Assembly: GCF_933775445.1 (NCBI RefSeq)
Contig: NW_026089421.1
Location: 62,001 to 126,000 of the forward strand
Source of the DNA: Argentina anserina
Taxonomy: Eukaryota > Streptophyta > Magnoliopsida > Rosales > Rosaceae
Direction: 5' to 3'
DNA: 64,000 nucleotides
Shown: positions 35,028 through 48,026 of the stretch, in pieces
Position numbering within the stretch: the first letter of the stretch is position 1
Layout: every line of letters begins with the position of its first letter
Translations under genes and position numbers: made by a program
Notes under the pieces: generated by a model
The model's input: the letters and a program-made list of their open reading frames with translations, nothing else
Databases searched by the model: none
Told to the model about the DNA's origin: nothing

Positions 35028-37474
35028 ATGCGAGTTTCTATTGTATTTGAGAATTTTGCAAGTGTGGGAGTGTGTTTCTTTCAAACTGAGTATCTTTACA
35101 TCGTTTGCGTATCTTTACTATTCCAATTGTGTAGCTTTACATCGTTTGCGTATCTTTACTATTCCAATTGTGTATCTTTTCATTTCTCGTTTGAGTATCT
35201 TTCTGTAAGGCTTCTGATGCGAGTTTCTATTGTATTTGAGAGTTTTGCAAGTGTGGGAGTGTGTTTCTTTCAAACTGAGTATCTTTACATCGTTTGCGTA
35301 TCTTTACTATTCCAATTATGTATCTTTACATCGTTTGCGTATCTTTACTATTCCAATTGTCTATCTTTTCATTTCTCGTTTGAGTATCTTTCTGTAAGGC
35401 TTCTGATGCGAGTTTCTATTGTATTTGAGAGTTTTGCAAGTGTGGGAGTGTGTTTCTTTCAAACTGAGTATCTTTACATCGTTTGCGTATCTTTACTATT
35501 CCAATTGTGTATCTTTACATCGTTTGCGTATCTTTACTATTCCAATTGTGTATCTTTTCATTTCTCGTTTGAGTATCTTTCTGTAAGGCTTTCTGATGCG
35601 AGTTTCTATTGAATTTGAGAGTTTTGCAAGTGTGGGAGTGTGTTTCTTTCAAACTGAGTATCTTTACATCGTTTGCGTATGTTTACTATTCCAATTGTGT
35701 ATCTTTTCATTTCTCGTTTGAGTATCTCTCTGTAAGGCTTTCTGATGCGAGTTTCTATTGAATTTGAGAGTTTTGCAAGTGTGGGAGTGTGTTTCTTTCA
35801 AACTGAGTATCTTTACATCGTTTGCGTATCTTTACTATTCCAATTGTGTAGCTTTTCATTTCTCGTTTGAGTATCTTTCTGTAAGGCTTCTGATGCGAGT
35901 TTCTATTGTATTTGAGAGTTTTGCAAGTGTGGGAGTGTGTTTCTTTCAAACTGAGTATCTTTACATTGTTTGCGTATCTTTACTATTCCAATTATGTATC
36001 TTTACATCGTTTGCGTATCTTTACTATTCCAATTGTGTATCTTTTCATTTCTCGTTTGAGTATCTTTCTGTAAGGCTTTCTGATGCGAGTTTCTATTGAA
36101 TTTGAGAGTTTTGCAAGTGTGGGAGTGTGTTTCTTTCAAACTGAGTATCTTTACATCGTTTGCGTATCTTTACTATTCCAATTGTGTAGCTTTTCATTTC
36201 TCGTTTGAGTATCTTTCTGTAAGGCTTCTGATGCGAGTTTCTATTGTATTTGAGAGTTTTGCAAGTGTGGGAGTGTGTTTCTTTCAAACTGAGTATCTTT
36301 ACATCGTTTGCGTATCTTTACTATTCCAATTATGTATCTTTACATCGTTTGCGTATCTTTACTATTCCAATTGTGTATCTTTTCATTTCTCGTTTGAGTA
36401 TCTTTCTGTAAGGCTTCTGATGCGAGTTTCTATTGTATTTGAGAGTTTTGCAAGTGTGGGAGTGTGTTTCTTTCAAACTGAGTATCTTTACATCGTTTGC
36501 GTATCTTTACTATTCCAATTGTGTATCTTTACATCGTTTGCGTATCTTTACTATTCCAATTGTGTATCTTTTCATTTCTCGTTTGAGTATCTGTCTGTAA
36601 GGCTTTCTGATGCGAGTTTCTATTGAATTTGAGAGTTTTGCAAGTGTGGGAGTGTGTTTCTTTCAAACTGAGTATCTTTACATCGTTTGCGTATGTTTAC
36701 TATTCCAATTGTGTATCTTTTCATTTCTCGTTTGAGTATCTTTCTGTAAGGCTTTCTGATGCGAGTTTCTATTGAATTTGAGAGTTTTGCAAGTGTGGGA
36801 GTGTGTTTCTTTCAAACTGAGTATCTTTACATCGTTTGCGTATCTTTACTATTGCAATTGTGTATCTTTACATCGTTTGCGTATCTTTACTATTCCAATT
36901 GTGTATCTTTTCATTTCTCGTTTGAGTATCTTTCTGTTAGGCTTCTGATGCGAGTTTCTATTGTATTTGAGAGTTTTGCAAGTTTGGGAGTGTGTTTCTT
37001 TCAAACTGAGTATCTTTACATCGTTTGCGTATCTTTACTATTCCAATTGTGTATCTTTACATCGTTTGCGTATCTTTACTATTCCAATTGTGTATCTTTT
37101 CATTTCTCGTTTGAGTATCTTTCTGTAAGGCTTCTGATGCGAGTTTCTATTGTATTTGAGAGTTTTGCAAGTGTGGGACTGTGTTTCTTTCAAACTGAGT
37201 ATCTTTACATCGTTTGCGTATCTTTACTATTCCAATTGTGTATCTTTACATTGTTTGCGTATCTTTACTATTCCAATTGTGTATCTTTTCATTCCTCGTT
37301 TGAGTATCTTTCTGTAAGGCTTCTGATGCGAGTTTCTATTGTATTTGAGAGTTTTGCAAGTGTGGGACTGTGTTTCTTTCAAACTGAGTATCTTTACATC
37401 GTTTGCGTATCTTTACTATTCCAATTGTGTATCTTTTCATTTCTCGTTTGAGTATCTTTCTGTAAGGCTTTCTG
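35028..37474 (+). repeat. Transition block with gtatgtttac and gtagctttt units
   Basis: Unit lengths from 35028 are 189, 189, 190, 149, 148, 190, 148, 189, 190, 149, 189, 189, 189 and 149. The 149-bp gtatgtttac unit seen at 33596 recurs at 35596 and 36610 (1,014 bp apart), each time followed by another tattgaattt unit. 35745 and 36083 are 148-bp units with gtgtagctttt, 338 bp apart. caagtttggg recurs in 36948. Confidence 0.83.
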
Positions 37475-40397
37475 ATGCGAGTTTCTATTGTATTTGAGAA
37501 TTTTGCAAGTGTGGGAGTCTGTTTCTTTCAAACTAAGTATCTTTACATCGTTTGCGTATCTTTACTATTCCAATTGTGTATCTTTACATCGTTTGCGTAT
37601 CTTTACTATTCCAATTGTGTATCTTTTCATTTCTCGTTTGAGTATCTTTCTGTAAGGCTTCTGATGCGAGTTTCTATTGTATTTAAGAGTTTTGCAAGTG
37701 TGGGAGTGTGTTTCTTTCAAACTGAGTATCTTTACATCGTTTGCGTATCTTTACTATTCCAATTATGTATCTTTACTATTCCAATTGTTTATCTTTACAT
37801 CGTTTGCGTATCTTTACTATTCCAATTGTGTATCTTTTCATTTCTCGTTTGAGTATCTTTCTGTAAGGCTTCTGATGCGAGTTTCTATTGTATTTGAGAG
37901 TTCTGCAAGTGTGGGAGTGTGTTTCTTTCAAACTGAGTATCTTTACATCGTTTGCGTATCTTTACTATTCCAATTGTGTATCTTTACATCGTTTGCGTAT
38001 CTTTACTATTCCAATTGTGTATCTTTTCATTTCTCGTTTGAGTATCTTTCTGTAAGGCTTTCTGATGCGAGTTTCTATTGAATTTGAGAGTTTTGCAAGT
38101 GTGGGAGTGTGTTTCTTTCAAACATAGTATCTTTACATCGTTTGCGTATCTTTACTATTCCAATTGTGTATCTTTACATCGTTTGCGTATCTTTACTATT
38201 CCAATTGTGTATCTTTTCATTTCTCGTTTGAGTATCTTTCTGTAAGGCTTCTGATGCGAGTTTCTATTGTATTTGAGAGTTTTGCAAGTGTGGGAGTGTG
38301 TTTCTTTCAAACTGAGTATCTTTACATCGTTTGTGTATCTTTACTATTCCAATTGTGTATCTTTACATCGTTTGCGTATCTTTACTATTCCAATTGTGTA
38401 TCTTTTCATTTCTCGTTTGAGTATCTTTAGGTAAGGCTTCTGATGCGAGTTTCTATTGTATTTGAGAGTTTTGCAAGTGTGGGAGTGTGTTTCTTTCAAA
38501 CTGAGTATCTTTACATCGTTTGCGTATCTTTACTATTCCCATTGTGTATCTTTACATCGTTTGCGTATCTTTACTATTCCAATTGTGTATCTTTTCATTT
38601 CTCGTTTGAGTATCTTTCTGTAAGTCTTCTGATGCGAGTTTCTATTGTATTTGAGAGTTTTGCAAGTGTGGGAGTGTGTTTCTTTCAAACTGAGTATCTT
38701 TACATCGTTTGCGTATCTTTACTATTCCAATTGTGTATCTTTACATCGTTTGCGTATCTTTACTATTCCAATTGTGTATCTTTACATCGTTTGCGTATCT
38801 TTACTATTCCAATTGTGTATCTTTTCATTTCTCGTTTGAGTATCTTTCTGTAAGGCTTCTGATGCGAGTTTCTATTGTATTTGAGAGTTTTGCAAGTGTG
38901 GGAGTGTGTTTCTTTCAAACTGAGTATCTTTACATCGTTTGCGTATCTTTACTATTCCAATTGTGTATCTTTACATCGTTTGCGTATCTTTACTATTCCA
39001 ATTGTGTATCTTTACATCGTTTGCGTATCTTTACTATTCCAATTGTGTATCTTTTCATTTCTCGTTTGAGTATCTTTCTGTAAGTCTTCTGATGCGAGTT
39101 TCTATTGTATTTGAGAGTTTTGCAAGTGTGGGAGTGTGTTTCTTTCAAACTGAGTATCTTTACATCGTTTGCGTATCTTTACTATTCCAATTGTGTATCT
39201 TTACATCGTTTGCGTATCTTTACTATTCCAATTGTGTATCTTTTCATTTCTCGTTTGAGTATCTTTCTGTAAGGCTTCTGATGCGAGTTTCTATTGTATT
39301 TGAGAGTTTTGCAAGTGTGGGAGTGTGTTTCTTTCAAACTGAGTATCTTTACATCGTTTGTGTATCTTTACTATTCCAATTGTGTATCTTTACATCGTTT
39401 GCGTATCTTTACTATTCCAATTGTGTATCTTTTCATTTCTCGTTTGAGTATCTTTCTGTAAGGCTTTCTGATGCGAGTTTCTATTGAATTTGAGAGTTTT
39501 GCAAGTGTGGGAGTGTGTTTCTTTCAAACTGAGTATCTTTACATCGTTTGCGTATCTTTACTATTCCAATTGTGTATCTTTACATCGTTTGCGTATCTTT
39601 ACTATTCCAATTGTGTATCTTTTCATTTCTCGATTGAGTATCTTTCTGTAAGGCTTCTGATGCGAGTTTCTATTGTATTTGAGAGTTTTCCAAGTGTGGG
39701 AGTGTGTTTCTTTCAAACTGAGTATCTTTACATCGTTTGCGTATCTTTACTATTCCAATTATGTATCTTTACTATTCCAATTGTTTATCTTTACATCGTT
39801 TGCGTATCTTTACTATTCCAATTGTGTATCTTTTCATTTCTCGTTTGAGTATCTTTCTGTAAGGCTTCTGATGCGAGTTTCTATTGTATTTGAGAGTTTT
39901 GCAAGTGTGGGAGTGTGTTTCTTTCAAACTGAGTATCTTTACATCGTTTGCGTATCTTTACTATTCCAATTGTGTATCTTTACATCGTTTGCGTATCTTT
40001 ACTATTCCAATTGTGTATCTTTTCATTTCTCGTTTGAGTATCTTTCTGTAAGGCTTCTGATGCGAGTTTCTATTGTATTTCAGAGTTTTGCAAGTGTGGG
40101 AGTGTGTTTCTTTCAAACCGAGTATCTTTACATCGTTTGCGTATCTTTACTATTCCAATTGTGTATCTTTACATTGTTTGCTTATCTTTACTATTCCAAT
40201 TGTGTATCTTTTCATTTCTCGTTTGAGTATCTTTCTGTAAGGGTTCTGATGCGAGTGTCTATTGTATTTGAGAGTTTTGCAAGTGTGGGAGTGTGTTTCT
40301 TTCAAACTGATTATCTTTACATCGTTTGCGTATCTTTACTATTCCAATTGTGTATCTTTTCATTTCTCGTTTGAGTATCTTTCTGTAAGGCTTTCTG
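37475..40397 (+). repeat. First block with 211- and paired 230-bp units
   Basis: Unit lengths are 189, 211, 190, 189, 189, 189, 230, 230, 189, 190, 189, 211, 189, 189 and 149 (2,923 bp). New markers are gagttctgc (37875), aaacatagtatc (38065, which makes a TAG), tttaggtaag before 38443, attcccattg (38443), gtaagtcttc, and ttttccaag (39660). 40060-40397 is a two-unit cassette with caaaccgag, ttgcttatc, gggttctg, gagtgtct and actgattatc. Confidence 0.85.
37664..37874 (+). repeat. First 211-bp unit (leader + A B B A B + A'C)
   Basis: This unit carries a lone extra 22-bp B subunit: B ending aattat is followed directly by a second B ending aattgt, then ttatctttacatcg. That makes it 189+22 bp, with seven gtatcttt-like motifs, one of which is ttatcttt. 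Twenty such units occur, all at or beyond 37664 (37664, 39660, 42224, 45355, 48662, 48873, 50178, 51483, 52788, 52999, 55345, 55556, 56861, 57072, 58445, 58656, 59961, 60172, 61477, 61688). The shared ttatcttt base points to a single origin followed by amplification. Confidence 0.93.
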
Positions 40398-43300
40398 ATG
40401 CGAGTTTCTATTGTATTTGAGAATTTTGCAAGTGTGGGAGTGTGTTTCTTTCAAACTGAGTATCTTTACATCGTTTGCGTATCTTTACTATTCCAATTGT
40501 GTATCTTTACATCGTTTGCGTATCTTTACTATTCCAATTGTGTATCTTTACATCGTTTGCGTATCTTTACTATTCCAATTGTGTATCTTTTCATTTCTCG
40601 TTTGAGTATCTTTCTGTAAGTCTTCTGATGCGAGTTTCTATTGTATTTGAGAGTTTTGCAAGTGTGGGAGTGTGTTTCTTTCAAACTGAGTATCTTTACA
40701 TCGTTTGTGTATCTTTACTATTCCAATTGTGTATCTTTACATCGTTTGCGTATCTTTACTATTCCAATTGTGTATCTTTTCATTTCTCGTTTGAGTATCT
40801 TTCTGTAAGGCTTCTGATGCGAGTTTCTATTGTATTTGAGAGTTTTGCAAGTGTGGGAGTGTGTTTCTTTCAAACTGAGTATCTTTACATCGTTTGTGTA
40901 TCTTTACTATTCCAATTGTGTATCTTTACATCGTTTGCGTATCTTTACTATTCCAATTGTGTATCTTTTCATTTCTCGTTTGAGTATCTTTCTGTAAGGC
41001 TTCTGATGCGAGTTTCTATTGTATTTGAGAGTTTTGCAAGTGTGGGAGTGTGTTTCTTTCAAACTGAGTATCTTTACATCGTTTGCGTATCTTTACTATT
41101 CCCATTGTGTATCTTTACATCGTTTGCGTATCTTTACTATTCCAATTGTGTATCTTTTCATTTCTCGTTTGAGTATCTTTCTGTAAGTCTTCTGATGCGA
41201 GTTTCTATTGTATTTGAGAGTTTTGCAAGTGTGGGAGTGTGTTTCTTTCAAACTGAGTATCTTTACATCGTTTGCGTATCTTTACTATTCCAATTGTGTA
41301 TCTTTACATCGTTTGCGTATCTTTACTATTCCAATTGTGTATCTTTACATCGTTTGCGTATCTTTACTATTCCAATTGTGTATCTTTTCATTTCTCGTTT
41401 GAGTATCTTTCTGTAAGGCTTCTGATGCGAGTTTCTATTGTATTTGAGAGTTTTGCAAGTGTGGGAGTGTGTTTCTTTCAAACTGAGTATCTTTACATCG
41501 TTTGCGTATCTTTACTATTCCAATTGTGTATCTTTACATCGTTTGCGTATCTTTACTATTCCAATTGTGTATCTTTACATCGTTTGCGTATCTTTACTAT
41601 TCCAATTGTGTATCTTTTCATTTCTCGTTTGAGTATCTTTCTGTAAGGCTTTCTGATGCGAGTTTCTATTGTATTTGAGAATTTTACAAGTGTGGGAGTG
41701 TGTTTCTTTCAAACTGAGTATCTTTACATCGTTTGCGTATCTTTACTATTCCAATTGTGTATCTTTACATCGTTTGCGTATCTTTACTATTCCAATTGTG
41801 TATCTTTTCATTTCTCGTTTGAGTATCTTTCTGTAAGGCTTCTGATGCGAGTTTCTATTGTATTTGAGAGTTTTGCAAGTGTGGGAGTGTGTTTCTTTCA
41901 AACTGAGTATCTTTACATCGTTTGTGTATCTTTACTATTCCAATTGTGTATCTTTACATCGTTTGCGTATCTTTACTATTCCAATTGTGTATCTTTTCAT
42001 TTCTCGTTTGAGTATCTTTCTGTAAGGCTTTCTGATGCGAGTTTCTATTGAATTTGAGAGTTTTGCAAGTGTGGGAGTGTGTTTCTTTCAAACTGAGTAT
42101 CTTTACATCGTTTGCGTATCTTTACTATTCCAATTGTGTATCTTTACATCGTTTGCGTATCTTTACTATTCCAATTGTGTATCTTTTCATTTCTCGATTG
42201 AGTATCTTTCTGTAAGGCTTCTGATGCGAGTTTCTATTGTATTTGAGAGTTTTCCAAGTGTGGGAGTGTGTTTCTTTCAAACTGAGTATCTTTACATCGT
42301 TTGCGTATCTTTACTATTCCAATTATGTATCTTTACTATTCCAATTGTTTATCTTTACATCGTTTGCGTATCTTTACTATTCCAATTGTGTATCTTTTCA
42401 TTTCTCGTTTGAGTATCTTTCTGTAAGGCTTCTGATGCGAGTTTCTATTGTATTTGAGAGTTCTGCAAGTGTGGGAGTGTGTTTCTTTCAAACTGAGTAT
42501 CTTTACATCGTTTGCGTATCTTTACTATTCCAATTGTGTATCTTTACATCGTTTGCGTATCTTTACTATTCCAATTGTGTATCTTTTCATTTCTCGTTTG
42601 AGTATCTTTCTGTAAGGCTTTCTGATGCGAGTTTCTATTGAATTTGAGAGTTTTGCAAGTGTGGGAGTGTGTTTCTTTCAAACATAGTATCTTTACATCG
42701 TTTGCGTATCTTTACTATTCCAATTGTGTATCTTTACATCGTTTGCGTATCTTTACTATTCCAATTGTGTATCTTTTCATTTCTCGTTTGAGTATCTTTC
42801 TGTAAGGCTTCTGATGCGAGTTTCTATTGTATTTGAGAGTTTTGCAAGTGTGGGAGTGTGTTTCTTTCAAACTGAGTATCTTTACATCGTTTGTGTATCT
42901 TTACTATTCCAATTGTGTATCTTTACATCGTTTGCGTATCTTTACTATTCCAATTGTGTATCTTTTCATTTCTCGTTTGAGTATCTTTCTGTAAGGCTTC
43001 TGATGCGAGTTTCTATTGTATTTCAGAGTTTTGCAAGTGTGGGAGTGTGTTTCTTTCAAACTGAGTATCTTTACATCGTTTGCGTATCTTTACTATTCCA
43101 ATTGTGTATCTTTACATCGTTTGCGTATCTTTACTATTCCAATTGTGTATCTTTTCATTTCTCGTTTGAGTATCTTTCTGTAAGGCTTCTGATGCGAGTT
43201 TCTATTGTATTTCAGAGTTTTGCAAGTGTGGGAGTGTGTTTCTTTCAAACCGAGTATCTTTACATCGTTTGCGTATCTTTACTATTCCAATTGTGTATCT

Positions 43301-43529
43301 TTACATTGTTTGCTTATCTTTACTATTCCAATTGTGTATCTTTTCATTTCTCGTTTGAGTATCTTTCTGTAAGGGTTCTGATGCGAGTGTCTATTGTATT
43401 TGAGAGTTTTGCAAGTGTGGGAGTGTGTTTCTTTCAAACTGATTATCTTTACATCGTTTGCGTATCTTTACTATTCCAATTGTGTATCTTTTCATTTCTC
43501 GTTTGAGTATCTTTCTGTAAGGCTTTCTG
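40398..43529 (+). repeat. 3,132-bp HOR, copy 1
   Basis: Sixteen units of 230, 189, 189, 189, 230, 231, 189, 190, 189, 211, 190, 189, 189, 189, 189 and 149 bp. Markers are gagaattttg at 40398, gtaagtcttc before 40628 and 41195, attcccattg at 41006, aaacatagtatc at 42625, and tttcagag leaders at 43003 and 43192. It ends with the same cassette as the preceding block. Confidence 0.88.
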
Positions 43530-46500
43530 ATGCGAGTTTCTATTGTATTTGAGAATTTTGCAAGTGTGGGAGTGTGTTTCTTTCAAACTGAGTATCTTTA
43601 CATCGTTTGCGTATCTTTACTATTCCAATTGTGTATCTTTACATCGTTTGCGTATCTTTACTATTCCAATTGTGTATCTTTACATCGTTTGCGTATCTTT
43701 ACTATTCCAATTGTGTATCTTTTCATTTCTCGTTTGAGTATCTTTCTGTAAGTCTTCTGATGCGAGTTTCTATTGTATTTGAGAGTTTTGCAAGTGTGGG
43801 AGTGTGTTTCTTTCAAACTGAGTATCTTTACATCGTTTGTGTATCTTTACTATTCCAATTGTGTATCTTTACATCGTTTGCGTATCTTTACTATTCCAAT
43901 TGTGTATCTTTTCATTTCTCGTTTGAGTATCTTTCTGTAAGGCTTCTGATGCGAGTTTCTATTGTATTTGAGAGTTTTGCAAGTGTGGGAGTGTGTTTCT
44001 TTCAAACTGAGTATCTTTACATCGTTTGTGTATCTTTACTATTCCAATTGTGTATCTTTACATCGTTTGCGTATCTTTACTATTCCAATTGTGTATCTTT
44101 TCATTTCTCGTTTGAGTATCTTTCTGTAAGGCTTCTGATGCGAGTTTCTATTGTATTTGAGAGTTTTGCAAGTGTGGGAGTGTGTTTCTTTCAAACTGAG
44201 TATCTTTACATCGTTTGCGTATCTTTACTATTCCCATTGTGTATCTTTACATCGTTTGCGTATCTTTACTATTCCAATTGTGTATCTTTTCATTTCTCGT
44301 TTGAGTATCTTTCTGTAAGTCTTCTGATGCGAGTTTCTATTGTATTTGAGAGTTTTGCAAGTGTGGGAGTGTGTTTCTTTCAAACTGAGTATCTTTACAT
44401 CGTTTGCGTATCTTTACTATTCCAATTGTGTATCTTTACATCGTTTGCGTATCTTTACTATTCCAATTGTGTATCTTTACATCGTTTGCGTATCTTTACT
44501 ATTCCAATTGTGTATCTTTTCATTTCTCGTTTGAGTATCTTTCTGTAAGGCTTCTGATGCGAGTTTCTATTGTATTTGAGAGTTTTGCAAGTGTGGGAGT
44601 GTGTTTCTTTCAAACTGAGTATCTTTACATCGTTTGCGTATCTTTACTATTCCAATTGTGTATCTTTACATCGTTTGCGTATCTTTACTATTCCAATTGT
44701 GTATCTTTACATCGTTTGCGTATCTTTACTATTCCAATTGTGTATCTTTTCATTTCTCGTTTGAGTATCTTTCTGTAAGTCTTCTGATGCGAGTTTCTAT
44801 TGTATTTGAGAGTTTTGCAAGTGTGGGAGTGTGTTTCTTTCAAACTGAGTATCTTTACATCGTTTGCGTATCTTTACTATTCCAATTGTGTATCTTTACA
44901 TCGTTTGCGTATCTTTACTATTCCAATTGTGTATCTTTTCATTTCTCGTTTGAGTATCTTTCTGTAAGGCTTCTGATGCGAGTTTCTATTGTATTTGAGA
45001 GTTTTGCAAGTGTGGGAGTGTGTTTCTTTCAAACTGAGTATCTTTACATCATTTGTGTATCTTTACTATTCCAATTGTGTATCTTTACATCGTTTGCGTA
45101 TCTTTACTATTCCAATTGTGTATCTTTTCATTTCTCGTTTGAGTATCTTTCTGTAAGGCTTTCTGATGCGAGTTTCTATTGAATTTGAGAGTTTTGCAAG
45201 TGTGGGAGTGTGTTTCTTTCAAACTGAGTATCTTTACATCGTTTGCGTATCTTTACTATTCCAATTGTGTATCTTTACATCGTTTGCGTATCTTTACTAT
45301 TCCAATTGTGTATCTTTTCATTTCTCGTTTGAGTATCTTTCTGTAAGGCTTCTGATGCGAGTTTCTATTGTATTTGAGAGTTTTCCAAGTGTGGGAGTGT
45401 GTTTCTTTCAAACTGAGTATCTTTACATCGTTTGCGTATCTTTACTATTCCAATTATGTATCTTTACTATTCCAATTGTTTATCTTTACATCGTTTGCGT
45501 ATCTTTACTATTCCAATTGTGTATCTTTTCATTTCTCGTTTGAGTATCTTTCTGTAAGGCTTCTGATGCGAGTTTCTATTGTATTTGAGAGTTCTGCAAG
45601 TGTGGGAGTGTGTTTCTTTCAAACTGAGTATCTTTACATCGTTTGCGTATCTTTACTATTCCAATTGTGTATCTTTACATCGTTTGCGTATCTTTACTAT
45701 TCCAATTGTGTATCTTTTCATTTCTCGTTTGAGTATCTTTCTGTAAGGCTTTCTGATGCGAGTTTCTATTGAATTTGAGAGTTTTGCAAGTGTGGGAGTG
45801 TGTTTCTTTAAAACATAGTATCTTTACATCGTTTGCGTATCTTTACTATTCCAATTGTGTATCTTTACATCGTTTGCGTATCTTTACTATTCCAATTGTG
45901 TATCTTTTCATTTCTCGTTTGAGTATCTTTCTGTAAGGCTTCTGATGCGAGTTTCTATTGTATTTGAGAGTTTTGCAAGTGTGGGAGTGTGTTTCTTTCA
46001 AACTGAGTATCTTTACATCGTTTGTGTATCTTTACTATTCCAATTGTGTATCTTTACATCGTTTGCGTATCTTTACTATTCCAATTGTGTATCTTTTCAT
46101 TTCTCGTTTGAGTATCTTTCTGTAAGGCTTCTGATGCGAGTTTCTATTGTATTTGAGAGTTTTGCAAGTGTGGGAGTGTGTTTCTTTCAAACTGAGTATC
46201 TTTACATCGTTTGCGTATCTTTACTATTCCCATTGTGTATCTTTACATCGTTTGCGTATCTTTACTATTCCAATTGTGTATCTTTTCATTTCTCGTTTGA
46301 GTATCTTTCTGTAAGTCTTCTGATGCGAGTTTCTATTGTATTTGAGAGTTTTGCAAGAGTGGGAGTGTGTTTCTTTCAAACTGAGTATCTTTACATCGTT
46401 TGCGTATCTTTACTATTCCAATTGTGTATCTTTACATCGTTTGCGTATCTTTACTATTCCAATTGTGTATCTTTACATCGTTTGCGTATCTTTACTATTC

Positions 46501-47499
46501 CAATTGTGTATCTTTTCATTTCTCGTTTGAGTATCTTTCTGTAAGGCTTCTGATGCGAGTTTCTATTGTATTTGAGAGTTTTGCAAGTGTGGGAGTGTGT
46601 TTCTTTCAAACTGAGTATCTTTACATCGTTTGCGTATCTTTACTATTCCAATTGTGTATCTTTACATCGTTTGCGTATCTTTACTATTCCAATTGTGTAT
46701 CTTTACATCGTTTGCGTATCTTTACTATTCCAATTGTGTATCTTTTCATTTCTCGTTTGAGTATCTTTCTGTAAGTCTTCTGATGCGAGTTTCTATTGTA
46801 TTTGAGAGTTTTGCAAGTGTGGGAGTGTGTTTCTTTCAAACTGAGTATCTTTACATCGTTTGCGTATCTTTACTATTCCAATTGTGTATCTTTACATCGT
46901 TTGCGTATCTTTACTATTCCAATTGTGTATCTTTTCATTTCTCGTTTGAGTATCTTTCTGTAAGGCTTCTGATGCGAGTTTCTATTGTATTTGAGAGTTT
47001 TGCAAGTGTGGGAGTGTGTTTCTTTCAAACTGAGTATCTTTACATCGTTTGTGTATCTTTACTATTCCAATTGTGTATCTTTACATCGTTTGCGTATCTT
47101 TACTATTCCAATTGTGTATCTTTTCATTTCTCGTTTGAGTATCTTTCTGTAAGGCTTTCTGATGCGAGTTTCTATTGAATTTGAGAGTTTTGCAAGTGTG
47201 GGAGTGTGTTTCTTTCAAACTGAGTATCTTTACATCGTTTGCGTATCTTTACTATTCCAATTGTGTATCTTTACATCGTTTGCGTATCTTTACTATTCCA
47301 ATTGTGTATCTTTTCATTTCTCGTTTGAGTATCTTTCTGTAAGGCTTCTGATGCGAGTTTCTATTGTATTTGAGAGTTTTCCAAGTGTGGGAGTGTGTTT
47401 CTTTCAAACTGAGTATCTTTACATCGTTTGCGTATCTTTACTATTCCAATTGTGTATCTTTTCATTTCTCGTTTGAGTATCTTTCTGTAAGGCTTTCTG
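43530..47499 (+). repeat. 3.13-kb HOR, copy 2 with an extended tail
   Basis: 43530-46133 follows copy 1 unit for unit, one base out of step after 41425/44557 because copy 1 has 231 bp where this has 230. 46134-47350 then repeats the attcccattg, 230, 230, 189 and 190 bp segment a second time in place of the tttcagag units. Private changes are aaaacatag (near 45811) and caagagtggg (46323). The block closes with a 149-bp unit carrying ttttccaag (47351). Confidence 0.86.
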
Positions 47500-48026
47500 A
47501 TGCGAGTTTCTATTGTATTTGAGAATTTTGCAAGTGTGGGAGTGTGTTTCTTTCAAACTGAGTATCTTTACATCGTTTGCGTATCTTTACTATTCCAATT
47601 GTGTATCTTTACATCGTTTGCGTATCTTTACTATTCCAATTGTGTATTTTTTCATTTCTCGTTTGGGTATCTTTCTGTAAGGCTTCTGATACGAGTTTCT
47701 ATTGTATTTGAGAGTTTTGCAAGTGTGGGAGTGTGTTTCTTTCAAACCGAGTATCTTTACATCGTTTGCGTATCTTTACTATTCCAATTGTGTATCTTTA
47801 CATTGTTTCCTTATCTTTACTATTCCAATTGTGTATCTTTTCATTTCTCGTTTGAGTATCTTTCTGTAAGGGCTCTGATGCGAGTGTCTATTGTATTTGA
47901 GAGTTTTGCAAGTGTGGGAGTGTGTTTCTTTCAAACTGATTATCTTTACATCGTTTGCGTATCTTTACTATTCCAATTGTGTATCTTTTCATTTCTCGTT
48001 TGAGTATCTTTCTGTAAGGCTTTCTG
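47500..48026 (+). repeat. Module X, copy 1 (527 bp)
   Basis: Three units of 189, 189 and 149 bp. Markers are gtattttttc and gggtatc in the first unit, gatacgag, caaaccgag and tttcctta in the second, and gggctctg, gagtgtct and actgattatc in the third. It is the derived counterpart of 1599-2125. Identical-looking copies lie at 54183-54709 and 63061-63587. Confidence 0.88.
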
